Of a stretch of DNA of 64,000 nt, positions 37,001-43,432 are shown in pieces. The position numbers and the translations under genes are program-made. Under the pieces are notes generated by a model that was not told the origin of the DNA, did not search any database, and saw only the letters and a program-made list of their open reading frames with translations. The stretch is taken from contig CAYHGE010000003.1 in NCBI GenBank assembly GCA_964355945.1, forward strand, positions 44,186 to 108,185, read 5' to 3'. This stretch comes from CAIVAT01 sp964355945. GTDB taxonomy: Bacteria; Bacteroidota; Bacteroidia; Bacteroidales; FEN-979. Every line of letters begins with the position of its first letter. Position 1 is the stretch's first letter.

Positions 37001-38168
37001 TGTTAACAGATCCGGTGTTTCCACCTTTACAAAGTACACCAGAGGCTGTTCCTTCGAGTGTGAGTGCTGAAGGTTCTGTAACCTGCCAGGTATTGGTTAT
37101 CTCACATCCATTTCCATCAGTAACAACAACAGTATAAACACCCGCAGTTAACCCGCTGACGTCTTCAGTGATTTCACCATTGTTCCATGCATATCCATAA
37201 GGAGTGTTGCCACCGGATACGGAGATGTCGATTGAACCGGTATTACCTCCGTTGCACAAAGCAGGGGAAGCCAAACCGGTAAGAACAAGTGGGTTGAAAG
37301 AAGTAACAATATAACTGCCCGTTTTCTGGCAGCCATGTGCATCAGTTACAGTCACGGAGTAGGTGCCTGCGGTTAGCCCGCTGACATCTTCAGTGATTGC
37401 GCCGTTGCTCCAGGCATATCCATAAGCGAGTGTGCCACCGGCAACCGTTAGGTCAATTGCTCCGGTACTTGCTCCACTGCATAAAACGGGAGTAATTCCA
37501 CCGCTAAGCATTAGTTCATCTGGTTGTGTGATTGTCCAGCTTCCGATGTCGTTAAAACAACCGGCAAAGTCTGTGACAAGAACAGTATAGGTTCCAGCCG
37601 GTAACCCGCTTGGGTCTTGAACGGTTGAACCATTACTCCATAAATAGGTATAAGGCGGCCGGCCGCCTGAAGGTGTCATGTTGATTGATCCGGTTGATAA
37701 ACCGAAACAAAGAATGTGGGTAGGAACTCCGGTAACGTTAACTCCCGGTAACAGGTTAACCTTTACAGTACCACCCGAGAAACCTCCTGGAGGCGGGGCA
37801 AATTGTACTTGAAGGAAAAACCGGTCTTCAGCGTAACCCTGGCCGTTGCAAATGCCCGAGCCAGGAAATGTTTCTGCCTGACCGCTTCCAATGAGAGCAG
37901 ATCCCGGAGGGTAAAGAACAGGAGTCTGGTAGATGCTTGCCGTTCCTGAAAATACCCAGGACCCGGTAACATTGGTCCAGGAGTATGTAGCCCCAGGTAC
38001 GTCACAACCCGATAAGGAACAGAACAGATTGATGGGCTGTCCGTAACACACTGGGTTGGGCGAAGCAAACTGTGATCTGGCATTGTATGACAAGGCCAGC
38101 ATGAAGAATATTAAGACTGGTAACAGCCTTAACAACTTCATTGTTGTCTTCAGGTAAAGTGTTTTCAT
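28083..38168 (-). CDS. Giant SprB-repeat surface adhesin with dockerin-like, cohesin-like and T9SS modules (3361 aa)
   Basis: Signal peptide (about 1-33, ARSQ) and a PKD-like domain come first. About 35 SprB repeats of roughly 75 residues follow (about 150-2780), each with a CNGGNTGSIDITVTGG-like front, a W-containing middle, and VTDxNGC, giving two Cys per repeat. Then come two PKD-like domains (about 2785-2960), a regulatory-like domain with a dockerin-like segment (ADVNASLTVTALDAL, about 2960-3130), a cohesin-like domain (LGAMTLFMGYD, about 3150-3265) and a type A sorting domain (YPNPFNANTKIQYTIPE, last 90 residues). SprB proteins act in gliding or attachment after T9SS export. A second ATG at 38141 is possible. 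A downstream hairpin isolates it from the cohesin genes. Confidence 0.9.
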   Translation of the reverse strand: MKTLYLKTTMKLLRLLPVLIFFMLALSYNARSQFASPNPVCYGQPINLFCSLSGCDVPGATYSWTNVTGSWVFSGTASIYQTPVLYPPGSALIGSGQAETFPGSGICNGQGYAEDRFFLQVQFAPPPGGFSGGTVKVNLLPGVNVTGVPTHILCFGLSTGSINMTPSGGRPPYTYLWSNGSTVQDPSGLPAGTYTVLVTDFAGCFNDIGSWTITQPDELMLSGGITPVLCSGASTGAIDLTVAGGTLAYGYAWSNGAITEDVSGLTAGTYSVTVTDAHGCQKTGSYIVTSFNPLVLTGLASPALCNGGNTGSIDISVSGGNTPYGYAWNNGEITEDVSGLTAGVYTVVVTDGNGCEITNTWQVTEPSALTLEGTASGVLCKGGNTGSVNITVTGGTTAYGYSWNTGAVTEDISGLTAGVYTVVVTDGNGCQITNSYTVTEPLADLAATAAVTDVNCNGNHNGSLDLTVTGGTMPYGYLWNTLATTEDLSGLFPGDYSVVVTDANGCTTTGSWTITEPSDITWVGSTTDVSCFGGSDGHIEGGASGGTPPYTYLWSNGATTQNISGLTAGTYTVTPTDAVGCYTFTSRVIGQPTLLVVEEIAVITNVLCNGGNNGAIDITVNGGTAPYGYLWSNGATTQDISGLTAGGYSVAVTDAMGCMKYGYWFVTEPSLLVLSGTPSPVLCNGGNSGSIDLSVAGGTTAYSYLWNNTATTQDISGLIAGDYTVVVTDGNGCQKTTSFTVTEPSALTLTGSATAALCNLGNTGSIDITVTGGTTAYGYAWSNGAITEDISGLTAGVYTVVVTDGNGCQISNSYTVTEPTALDLTGTPTPVLCYGDNNGSVDITVTGGTMPYGYLWNNGATSEDITTLMAGVYDVVVTDANGCSISNSWIVTEPSALSLTGTSTPALCNGGNTGSIDITVGGGTLAYGYLWNNGAVTEDISGLTSGTYTVVVTDGNGCQITGTYFVSEPALPLTVVATATNVDCNGNHNGAIDVTVTGGTFPYGYLWNNMETTEDLTGLFPGDYSIVVTDANGCTTTGSWNISEPSDISWYGSITDVSCFGGSDGHIEGGAFGGTPPYTYLWSNGATTQDISGLTSGWYTVTPTDAVGCYTFTSRFIGQPTDLVIDPIAIITNVSCNGGANGTIDITVTGGTMPYGYLWNNGATSEDISGLSAGTYIVTVTDAHNCVKTGEWTVTEPLLLAVTGIPSAVLCNGGNTGSINITVTGGTTAYGYAWSNGAITEDISGLTAGTYTVVVTDALGCTATNNFTVTEPTALSLTGTPSPVLCNGGNTGSIDITVTGGTTAYSYSWSTGAGTEDITGLTAGCYTVTVMDANNCMITGSWCVTEPVVLAVTGTASPVLCNGGNTGSVDITVTGGTMPYGYLWNNGATSEDITGLTAGMYSVVVTDANACVTSSYWIVTEPTALSLTGTSLPALCNGGNTGSIDITVGGGTLAYGYLWNNGAVTEDISGLTSGTYTVVVTDGNGCQITGTYFVSEPALPLAVTAVVSNVDCNGNHNGAIDVTVTGGTSPYGYLWNNLETTEDLTGLYSGDYTIVVTDANGCTTTGSWNISEPSDITWVGSTTDVSCFGGSDGHIEGGASGGTPPYTYLWSNGATTQDISGLTSGWYTVTPTDAVGCYTFTSRFIGQPTELLIDPVAVITNVSCNGGANGTIDITVTGGTMPYGYLWNNGATSEDISGLSAGTYTVVVTDAQGCQKTGEWTVTEPLLLEVTGIPSAVLCNGGNTGSINITVTGGTTAYGYAWSNGAITEDISGLTAGTYTVVVTDALGCTATNNFTVTEPTALSLTGTPSPVLCNGGNTGSIDITVTGGTTAYSYSWSTGAGTEDITGLTAGCYTVTVMDANNCMITGSWCVTEPVVLAVTGTASPVLCNGGNTGSVDITVTGGTMPYGYLWNNGATSEDITGLTAGMYSVVVTDANACVTSSYWIVTEPTALSLTGTSLPALCNGGNTGSIDITVGGGTLAYGYLWNNGASSEDISGLTSGTYTVVVTDGNGCQITGTYFVSEPALPLSVTAIETEIDCNNNHNGSLDVTVTGGTSPYSYMWNTLETTEDISGLYPGAYTIAVTDANGCSTTGSWMITEPSDITWVGSTTDVSCFGGSDGHIEGGASGGTPPYTYLWSNGATTQDISGLTSGWYTVTPTDSHGCYTFTSRFIGQPTELIIDQLAIITNVSCNGGADGAIDITVTGGTMPYGYLWNNGATSEDISGLTAGTYNVTVTDAHNCVKTGEWTVTEPSALSLTGTPSPALCNGGNTGSIDITVTGGTLAYNYSWNNGATSEDISGLTAGIYTVVVTDGLGCTITNSWQVTEPTALTLTGTPSAVLCNGGSTGSIDITVGGGTTVYGYAWNNGAITEDISGLTAGVYTVVVTDANGCQITNSWQVTEPTALSLTADVTNVLCNGGNNGAINITVTGGTTAYSYAWSTGAGTEDISGLTAGCYTVTVMDANNCMITGSWCITQPDALVITNAIIRDVTCNGADNGALFVTVSGGVEPYDYLWSNGITTEDLPCCITAGCYTVTVTDANNCQTTGSWCITEPPAITLTGTPTPVLCYGDANGSVDITVTGGTPDYTYEWSNAETTEDISGLIAGVYAVTITDGNGCQAFGSWEVTSPALLTVTGVPADVLCNGGSDGSINITVAGGTVPYGYLWSNGATTEDISGLTAGTYSVVVTDHNLCSTTGMWTVNEPSALSLEASITTVTCYTGSDGAIDLTVTGGTTAYGYVWSNGAITEDISGLTAGVYTVTVTDAHACVATASYQVIEPPMWSIDLGGPSPVCCNTTEEFTYTANAVGVPTGCLVDYEWVVVGGTITSGWNSNQITVKWNCCFQGTVTVTATKCDGCFLTESMTVVVNQAPAPEITGPVSVVSNGTDEYCVLPAIPGHLYSWTVLNGSYTTIPGSNCITVTWDSYPACGCAMIIVCETDPLTGCTGCDTLYITMLPNPLGISISGTVSYKNGLPNTPLNGVTIKLKDVATNVTIATTVSGPNMNPPLYTGDPGYYAFTDVPAGNYKLEASFNGTWGGNNATDALLIQLEAANPGTVLSGLFHTVADVNASLTVTALDALYVKLRTVGSINSYPAGDWKFEMPTVSVMPAVVDFAGLCTGDVNGSYIPTGLKAVSFLSVIDNETMTVPVEETFAYEIRSNMVAQLGAMTLFMGYDKDRFEVIDVTATSNDEMKYVIEDGNVAIAWADTKPMSVRNNDQLFTLTVKAKAPLAEATSIFNVNTGSEFASPTGIRYDNFDLKMAKVITAGGSKEFSMFNYPNPFNANTKIQYTIPEAGKVTLVITDMFGKTVRTLVDAVQEAGTYTIAVNAADLGLSSGAYLYRIDAVGTTDTYVKVNKMIFAR
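32093..36845 (-). repeat. 1584-bp higher-order tandem repeat inside the adhesin gene
   Basis: The same boundary sequence (CTGGTTCAGATAC-like) recurs at 32093, 33677, 35261 and, diverged, 36845, each exactly 1584 bp apart. One period is 528 codons or seven SprB repeats, always opening with the CNGNHNG-type unit followed by the CFGGSDGHIEGG unit. By eye, 32196-32963 and 33780-34547 are identical over 768 bp. Confidence 0.88.
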
Positions 38169-38703
38169 AATTTAGTGATTAGTTTAAACTAGGTTTATTA
38201 AAATGGGTAAATATATTGGGGTTGATTAATTTCAGTGAAAAAGAAACAATCTTTAATGCCTCTAGGGTGGAGGAGCTAACAGGATGTATATTTTGGTTGT
38301 TTGCATGGTTGAAAAATTAAGGTTATTAAAATGAATCATTATTCAAGGTAACGCATAATACAGCAAATGTCTAATAATTAACTCTTTCAAGATGATTTTG
38401 TTAGAGTAACTACATAACATGCTGAATGACTGTTATTTTCCTGACAAATTTAGTTTTAAATTGAATATAAATAATAGACGAAATTAAAAAAAAAATTACT
38501 TTCAGTTGGATAATATTTAATAAATTTTTGATCATTTTGAGAATTTTGTCATAAATTGGCCAAAATCATGTATTTTTTTTAATTTTGAATTTTTTTATGC
38601 ATTTTTGCCTCCTGAATGAACCTTTTAATTTTTTTCAAAGGTAAAAACATTAGTCCCCTTTGATGTGGGTTCAAAGTTAATATATGTTAAATTTGGCATC
38701 AAT
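38169..38703. other. AT-rich intergenic region between adhesin and regulator operon
   Basis: These 535 nt without a convincing gene form the divergent control region for the adhesin (minus) and the NarL-type regulator operon (plus). The stretch 38440-38640 is very AT-rich. Visible items are a perfect palindrome AGTTTAAACT (38191-38200) near the adhesin start and a TAAATTTG element at 38688. I see no RNA gene or long inverted repeat. Confidence 0.7.
38688..38695 (+). promoter_or_regulatory. Candidate -7 element before the NarL-type regulator
   Basis: TAAATTTG matches TAnnTTTG and ends 8 nt before the ATG at 38704, which would give a nearly leaderless transcript. A TTTG at 38659-38662 is 25 nt upstream, somewhat too far for a standard -33. 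Confidence 0.35.
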
Positions 38704-39372
38704 ATGGAAAACGGTCGCATTAATAATGGTAAAATCAGCCTGATAGTTGCAGAAAATCAGGAGATTATACTTCATTCGCTCATCTCACTCATAGGATCTT
38801 TTGGCGAATTTGAGATCATTGGCACTGCAACCGATGGCAATGAATTACTGAAGAAGCTTGAAAACATTAAACCAGACGTGATACTGCTGGATATTAAAAA
38901 ACCGGGGCTTACTACCATTGAGGTTACCAGAATTATTGATGAGAAGATGCCCTGGATTAAAATTGTATCCCTGGCCAGGCACAACCACCCGTTTTTTATT
39001 AAGGAGATGTTGAAACATGGTGGCAAAGGATTCTTGTCCAAGAATTGTTCTGTTGAGGAGTTGTATGAAGGCATTAAGCGGGTTTATAGTGGAAAAACCT
39101 ATTTTTGCAGTTTATGCTCAAAAGTTATTCTGCGTGATTATGCCGCTGAACCGGAGGCCGGGACTGTCGATTTCCGAAATATTACTGCCAGAGAGATAGA
39201 AATTATAGGTTATTTATCTGATGGATGTTCCACAAAGGAGATTTCCGATAAGTTGTTTATCAGCAACAAAACTGTTGAAAGACACAAATCGAATTTGTTT
39301 AAAAAAATGCAATTGCGCAATACAGCCCAATTAATCAAAGTGGCTGTTGAAAACGGGCTGCTAATACATTAA
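38704..39372 (+). CDS. NarL/FixJ-family response regulator with altered acidic pocket
   Basis: From the ATG at 38704 this is 222 residues. A GTG at 38665 would add 13 residues and is less likely. The receiver domain has the phosphoacceptor Asp in LLDIKKPG and Lys in LSKN, but the acidic pair is Glu-Asn (LIVAENQEI) where the kinase-linked regulator at 5089 has Asp-Asp. The C-terminal LuxR-type HTH is intact (ITAREIEIIGYLSDG ... TVERHKSNLFKKM). It has no neighbouring kinase. The stop is 7 nt before the next TMTC-like gene, so it opens an operon with three of these genes and faces the adhesin gene across a shared control region. It is a likely regulator of both, by inference. Confidence 0.9.
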   Translation: MENGRINNGKISLIVAENQEIILHSLISLIGSFGEFEIIGTATDGNELLKKLENIKPDVILLDIKKPGLTTIEVTRIIDEKMPWIKIVSLARHNHPFFIKEMLKHGGKGFLSKNCSVEELYEGIKRVYSGKTYFCSLCSKVILRDYAAEPEAGTVDFRNITAREIEIIGYLSDGCSTKEISDKLFISNKTVERHKSNLFKKMQLRNTAQLIKVAVENGLLIH

Positions 39373-39379
39373 TTGGGAG

Positions 39380-41338
39380 ATGAAGCCAATCGTTACACAA
39401 AAAGCGCAGCAAGAAAAGCCAAATATAACTGGTCTTAAACCAACCTCAAAACAGGTTGGTTCCCTTCACGCCGGCAATTTCCCGGAGGTTCTGCTGATAG
39501 CAGTTATTCTGATTATCACGTTTAGCTGTTATTTCCCTGTGCTTAGTCATGATTTCATTCCAACATGGGACGACAATGCATACATAATTGACAATGGCCT
39601 GATCAGGAGTCTCTCCTTTTCTTCCATCAGGGAGATGTTTTCATCGCAGGTGGGGGGTACCTATGTGCCTCTTCCCTTACTTTCTTATGCGATCGAATAT
39701 AAAATATGGGGGCTCAACCCGGTTCCTTATCATGCCACAAATCTTGTGTTGCATTTGATCTGTACATTTTTGGTGTTCCGAATACTGTGCAGGTTTAATA
39801 TTAAGCCGTTGTTTGCTGCATCCGCAGCTTTGATCTATGGCATTCACCCGATGGGGGTTGAGTCTGTTGCATGGGTAACGGAGCGAAAAGACCTGCTTTA
39901 CAGCGTGTTTTATTTTTGGTCACTGCTGGTATATGTTATCTATTTAAAGGCCAGGTCTCGCAGGACACTGCTGTTTTTCGCCAGTCTCGGTCTTTTTGTG
40001 CTGGCACTTTTTTCAAAAATCCAGGCAGTTTCTCTTCCACTGATTTTACTGGTTGTCGATTTCTATTTAAACAGGACCGACTGGAAAAAGATTTTTCTGG
40101 AGAAGATCCCGTTCTTCCTCCTGTCAATTGCATTTGGGATTGCCGGCATCTTTGTCCTGCGGCATGTCGGAGCGCTGAAAATTAATGAATTGTTTTCACT
40201 GAATGAAAGATTGTTTTTCGGAATTTACTCCCTGAGTGCCTATTTTCTTAAGTTCTTTGCGCCGGTAACCATGAGTGCGCTCTATCCATATCCTGTCAGC
40301 AGCGGTAGTGCCTTGCCATTGATATATTATTTAAGCCCTGTGTTTGTCCTGGTGGTTGCTGCGGTGGTTTACTATACAACACGAAAAACCCGGGTTATCG
40401 TTGCAGGCGCCCTTATTTTTCTGCTTTCTATTGTTTTTATGCTTCAGATATTTGGTGCGGGCCAGGGATTCCTGGCCGACAGGTATGTCAAAGTTCCTTA
40501 TCTGGGCCTGGTATTAATTGCCGGCTGGGGCATGGAGCACTTTTCTGAAAAGGTCAAACATGGGGCCCTGATGGCGTGGCTGGTATTTGTCATCTTCTGT
40601 TCATTTTTAATGGTCTCAACTTTTCAGCGTTGCAAGGTGTGGAAGAATGGAGAAACCCTGTGGTCGGATGTTATTGACAAATACCCCGGAAGAGATTCCC
40701 GTCCATATTCATGCAGGGGCTTGTATTTCAGGGCGGAAAAGAACAATGATCGCGCACTTGCTGATCTGAACATGTCACTTTCTCTGAATAGCTATGATGC
40801 CGAGATTATGCTGATGCGCGGTAATGTCTATTTTGATATGGGTAAACATGACTCAGCCTACCTGGATTACCTCCATAGTTTGAAGATGAGAATGGACAAT
40901 TCGCTTGCATTAGGTAATTTGGGAGCGATTTATGTGAAAAGGAACCAATTCGACTCAGCGGTGTATTACCTTTCGAAAGCCCTTCAGATCGATACAGGTT
41001 TTGCAGTTTCTTATGCGAACCGGGCTGTCGCTTATGGAGGATTAGGCAAAACGGAGGAGTCAATTGCCGATTTTAAACATTATCTTAATTATAATCCGGA
41101 TGACGAACGGGTATGCATGAGCATTGCGCTTGCTTACCAGCGAACCGGGCGCTATCAGGAGAGCCTTGCATGGTTTGATAAAGCAATTGCCCGAAAACCA
41201 TCATTTGGAAACTTTTATTACTTCAGGTCCCAATCATACAAATTTCTTGGGAATCGTGCCAAAGCATTGGAAGATGGACAAAAGGCATTGAGTCTTGGGG
41301 TCCAGGTACCCCAGAGTTATCTGCAATCGCTCCGTTGA
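39380..41338 (+). CDS. TMTC-like membrane glycosyltransferase with TPR tail, paralogue C
   Basis: This 652-residue protein has about 10-11 N-terminal helices and about six TPR units (about 430-640). Family marks are IPTWDDNAYIIDNG in the first loop, PLPLLSYAIEYKIWG, IHPMGVESVAWVTERKD (note G where the relatives have H before VESVAW), and GFLADRYVKVPYLG. A GGGAGA sequence just before the ATG is one of the few Shine-Dalgarno-like signals here. It is the second gene of the regulator operon, 7 nt after the regulator. GT-C fold and lipid-phosphate-sugar donor are inferred from the TMTC family. Confidence 0.83.
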   Translation: MKPIVTQKAQQEKPNITGLKPTSKQVGSLHAGNFPEVLLIAVILIITFSCYFPVLSHDFIPTWDDNAYIIDNGLIRSLSFSSIREMFSSQVGGTYVPLPLLSYAIEYKIWGLNPVPYHATNLVLHLICTFLVFRILCRFNIKPLFAASAALIYGIHPMGVESVAWVTERKDLLYSVFYFWSLLVYVIYLKARSRRTLLFFASLGLFVLALFSKIQAVSLPLILLVVDFYLNRTDWKKIFLEKIPFFLLSIAFGIAGIFVLRHVGALKINELFSLNERLFFGIYSLSAYFLKFFAPVTMSALYPYPVSSGSALPLIYYLSPVFVLVVAAVVYYTTRKTRVIVAGALIFLLSIVFMLQIFGAGQGFLADRYVKVPYLGLVLIAGWGMEHFSEKVKHGALMAWLVFVIFCSFLMVSTFQRCKVWKNGETLWSDVIDKYPGRDSRPYSCRGLYFRAEKNNDRALADLNMSLSLNSYDAEIMLMRGNVYFDMGKHDSAYLDYLHSLKMRMDNSLALGNLGAIYVKRNQFDSAVYYLSKALQIDTGFAVSYANRAVAYGGLGKTEESIADFKHYLNYNPDDERVCMSIALAYQRTGRYQESLAWFDKAIARKPSFGNFYYFRSQSYKFLGNRAKALEDGQKALSLGVQVPQSYLQSLR

Positions 41339-41409
41339 TAGTGGTTACCGGGGTACGAGCCACCTGAAGTTCGGGAAAAATATGTAGCGGAACCATAAAT
41401 TAGTATTAC

Positions 41410-43404
41410 ATGAAGCAAAAAGTAAAAGCTCCGATTAAGAAGATACAACCAGCCAAATCAACACTTTCAAGAAAAAATGCAATCGATACCCGATCTTTCT
41501 GGCATATAGTGCTGCCAATGGTGTTGCTACTCATCATTACATGGTTTTTATACCAACCGGCAACCCAACATGGCTTTACCAACTGGGACGATCCGACTTA
41601 TGTGTTGGAAAACCCAAGGGTGAAAACCCTCAGCAGCGATAATATCGCCTTCTTTTTCAGCAATGCCTCCGCATCAAATTATCATCCGCTCACCATGATC
41701 TCCCTGAGCATTGATTATTATTTCGCTTCAGGAGCAAATGAAAATTCTACCGGACAAAAAGAACCGACGGCTGGCCGGTTTCATGCAACCAATATCATTT
41801 TACATCTCCTGAACGTGTTGCTTGTATTTGTATTTGCATACCTTGTTTCCCGGAAACGGCTTCTGGTTGCAACGATAACAGCATTGCTCTTTGCCATACA
41901 TCCGATGCACGTCGAATCTGTTGCCTGGATTGCAGAAAGGAAAGATGTACTTTACACCTTTTTCTTTATGGCAGGGTTGATTGTTTACATGAAGTACCTT
42001 GGTGCAAAGTCGCCTGCCTATCTGGCGGCAGCTTTTCTGCTTTTTATATTTTCAGCGCTTTCAAAGCCCTCTGCAGTTGTTTTCCCATTTGTTTTAATTG
42101 CCATTGATTATTTCATGGGACGAAAATTTTCAGCCAGGGTGTGGGTGGAGAAATTGCCTTTTCTGGCCGTTGCCATCGTGTTTGGTCTGATCACCTTTCT
42201 CATCCAGTCAAAGGATGCCATTGCCGACATTAAAGTATTTACCATGGTTCAGCGTGCCATGTTTGCTGCTTATGGTTTTATTATGTATATTGTCAAAATA
42301 TTCGTTCCATGGAATTTTTCTGCTTTTTATCCTTATCCGCAATTAACAGATACTGGAGGACTCCCCCTGATATTTTATCTGTCTCCTGTGATTGTCATAA
42401 TTGTCGCTGTCGTTGTTTTGTATTCTGTTCGTTACACTAAAGTAGTATTGTTTGGAATGCTCTTTTACCTGTTCTCACTGATGCTTGTTCTGCAGTTTCT
42501 CTCCGTGGGCAGTGCCATTATGGCTGATCGCTACTCTTATGTTGCTTCAATCGGCTTGTTTTTTATCATTGCCTGGTTTATCGACCAGGCCTTTGCTGCC
42601 AAGGCGGGCAGGTTGTACTCCCTGCGCTGGGTTATGGCTTGTGCCCTTGTTGTATTTTCGACATTCTCCTATAAAGTTGCATACAGTCAGGTCATGGTAT
42701 GGAAAAATTCAGAAACCTTATGGACCGATGTTATCGAAAAGTATCCGCAGGCTGAAGTCTCTTATAAAAACCGGGGTAATTATTATGGTTCCCTCAATAT
42801 TACCAATAAAGCCCTTAAAGATTATAAGATTTATGTACAATTAAAACCTGATGATCCCAGGGCATACAGCAATATTGGCAATATCTATGGATTAAATAAT
42901 GAAATTGACAAAGCGCTTTTATCCTACTCTAAGTCAATAGCACTCGACAGTATCAACCCGGAAACTTATGTAAACAGGGCGATTACTTACGCAAAGGGCA
43001 AAAAATTTGATCTTGCGCTGAAAGATTATGATAAAGCTTTGATGCTGAATCCCGGAACGTTTGAGGTGTATGTTAACAAGGCTTATACACTCCTTGAAAT
43101 GGGAAGGTATGAGGACGCACTGGAAGCATATAATTACCTGATTGAACAGATTCCCGGAAATGATGATTTTTACCTGAAACGGGGCACATGTCAGTATATG
43201 TTAAAACGCAACAGGGAGGCCCTTGATGACTATGCCAAATGTTTGTCACTGAACCCATCGAACGGGAATGCCTGCTACAATAGTTCAGTGATCTACAAAT
43301 CGCAGAATGACTTTGTAAAGGCTTACCAATTCGCACTGAAGGCGAAATCGGGGAATTATCCGGTAGATGCAGGCTATCTTGAGCAGCTGAAAAATCTAAA
43401 CTAA
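41410..43404 (+). CDS. TMTC-like membrane glycosyltransferase with TPR tail, paralogue D
   Basis: This 664-residue protein has a basic N-terminal tail, about 10-11 helices and about six TPR units (about 440-650). It has the full signature of the first subgroup: FTNWDDPTYVLENP, NYHPLTMISLSIDYY, IHPMHVESVAWIAERKD, and AIMADRYSYVASIG. A hydrophilic insert (about 112-128) in the first long loop is specific to this copy. It lies 71 nt after paralogue C and 28 nt before paralogue E on the same strand, probably in one transcript. Confidence 0.84.
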   Translation: MKQKVKAPIKKIQPAKSTLSRKNAIDTRSFWHIVLPMVLLLIITWFLYQPATQHGFTNWDDPTYVLENPRVKTLSSDNIAFFFSNASASNYHPLTMISLSIDYYFASGANENSTGQKEPTAGRFHATNIILHLLNVLLVFVFAYLVSRKRLLVATITALLFAIHPMHVESVAWIAERKDVLYTFFFMAGLIVYMKYLGAKSPAYLAAAFLLFIFSALSKPSAVVFPFVLIAIDYFMGRKFSARVWVEKLPFLAVAIVFGLITFLIQSKDAIADIKVFTMVQRAMFAAYGFIMYIVKIFVPWNFSAFYPYPQLTDTGGLPLIFYLSPVIVIIVAVVVLYSVRYTKVVLFGMLFYLFSLMLVLQFLSVGSAIMADRYSYVASIGLFFIIAWFIDQAFAAKAGRLYSLRWVMACALVVFSTFSYKVAYSQVMVWKNSETLWTDVIEKYPQAEVSYKNRGNYYGSLNITNKALKDYKIYVQLKPDDPRAYSNIGNIYGLNNEIDKALLSYSKSIALDSINPETYVNRAITYAKGKKFDLALKDYDKALMLNPGTFEVYVNKAYTLLEMGRYEDALEAYNYLIEQIPGNDDFYLKRGTCQYMLKRNREALDDYAKCLSLNPSNGNACYNSSVIYKSQNDFVKAYQFALKAKSGNYPVDAGYLEQLKNLN

Positions 43405-43432
43405 GTTACATTCACATCGTGCTGAAGGAAGT

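Noticed and set aside
28083..38168. Regular tandem repeats resembling a repeat array
   Set aside because: Units are about 225 bp, coding and in frame (SprB), with no short direct repeats and unique spacers, so this is not CRISPR.
38665..38703. GTG start for the NarL-type regulator
   Set aside because: It adds 13 non-conserved residues and overlaps the best -7 element; ATG 38704 is the better start.
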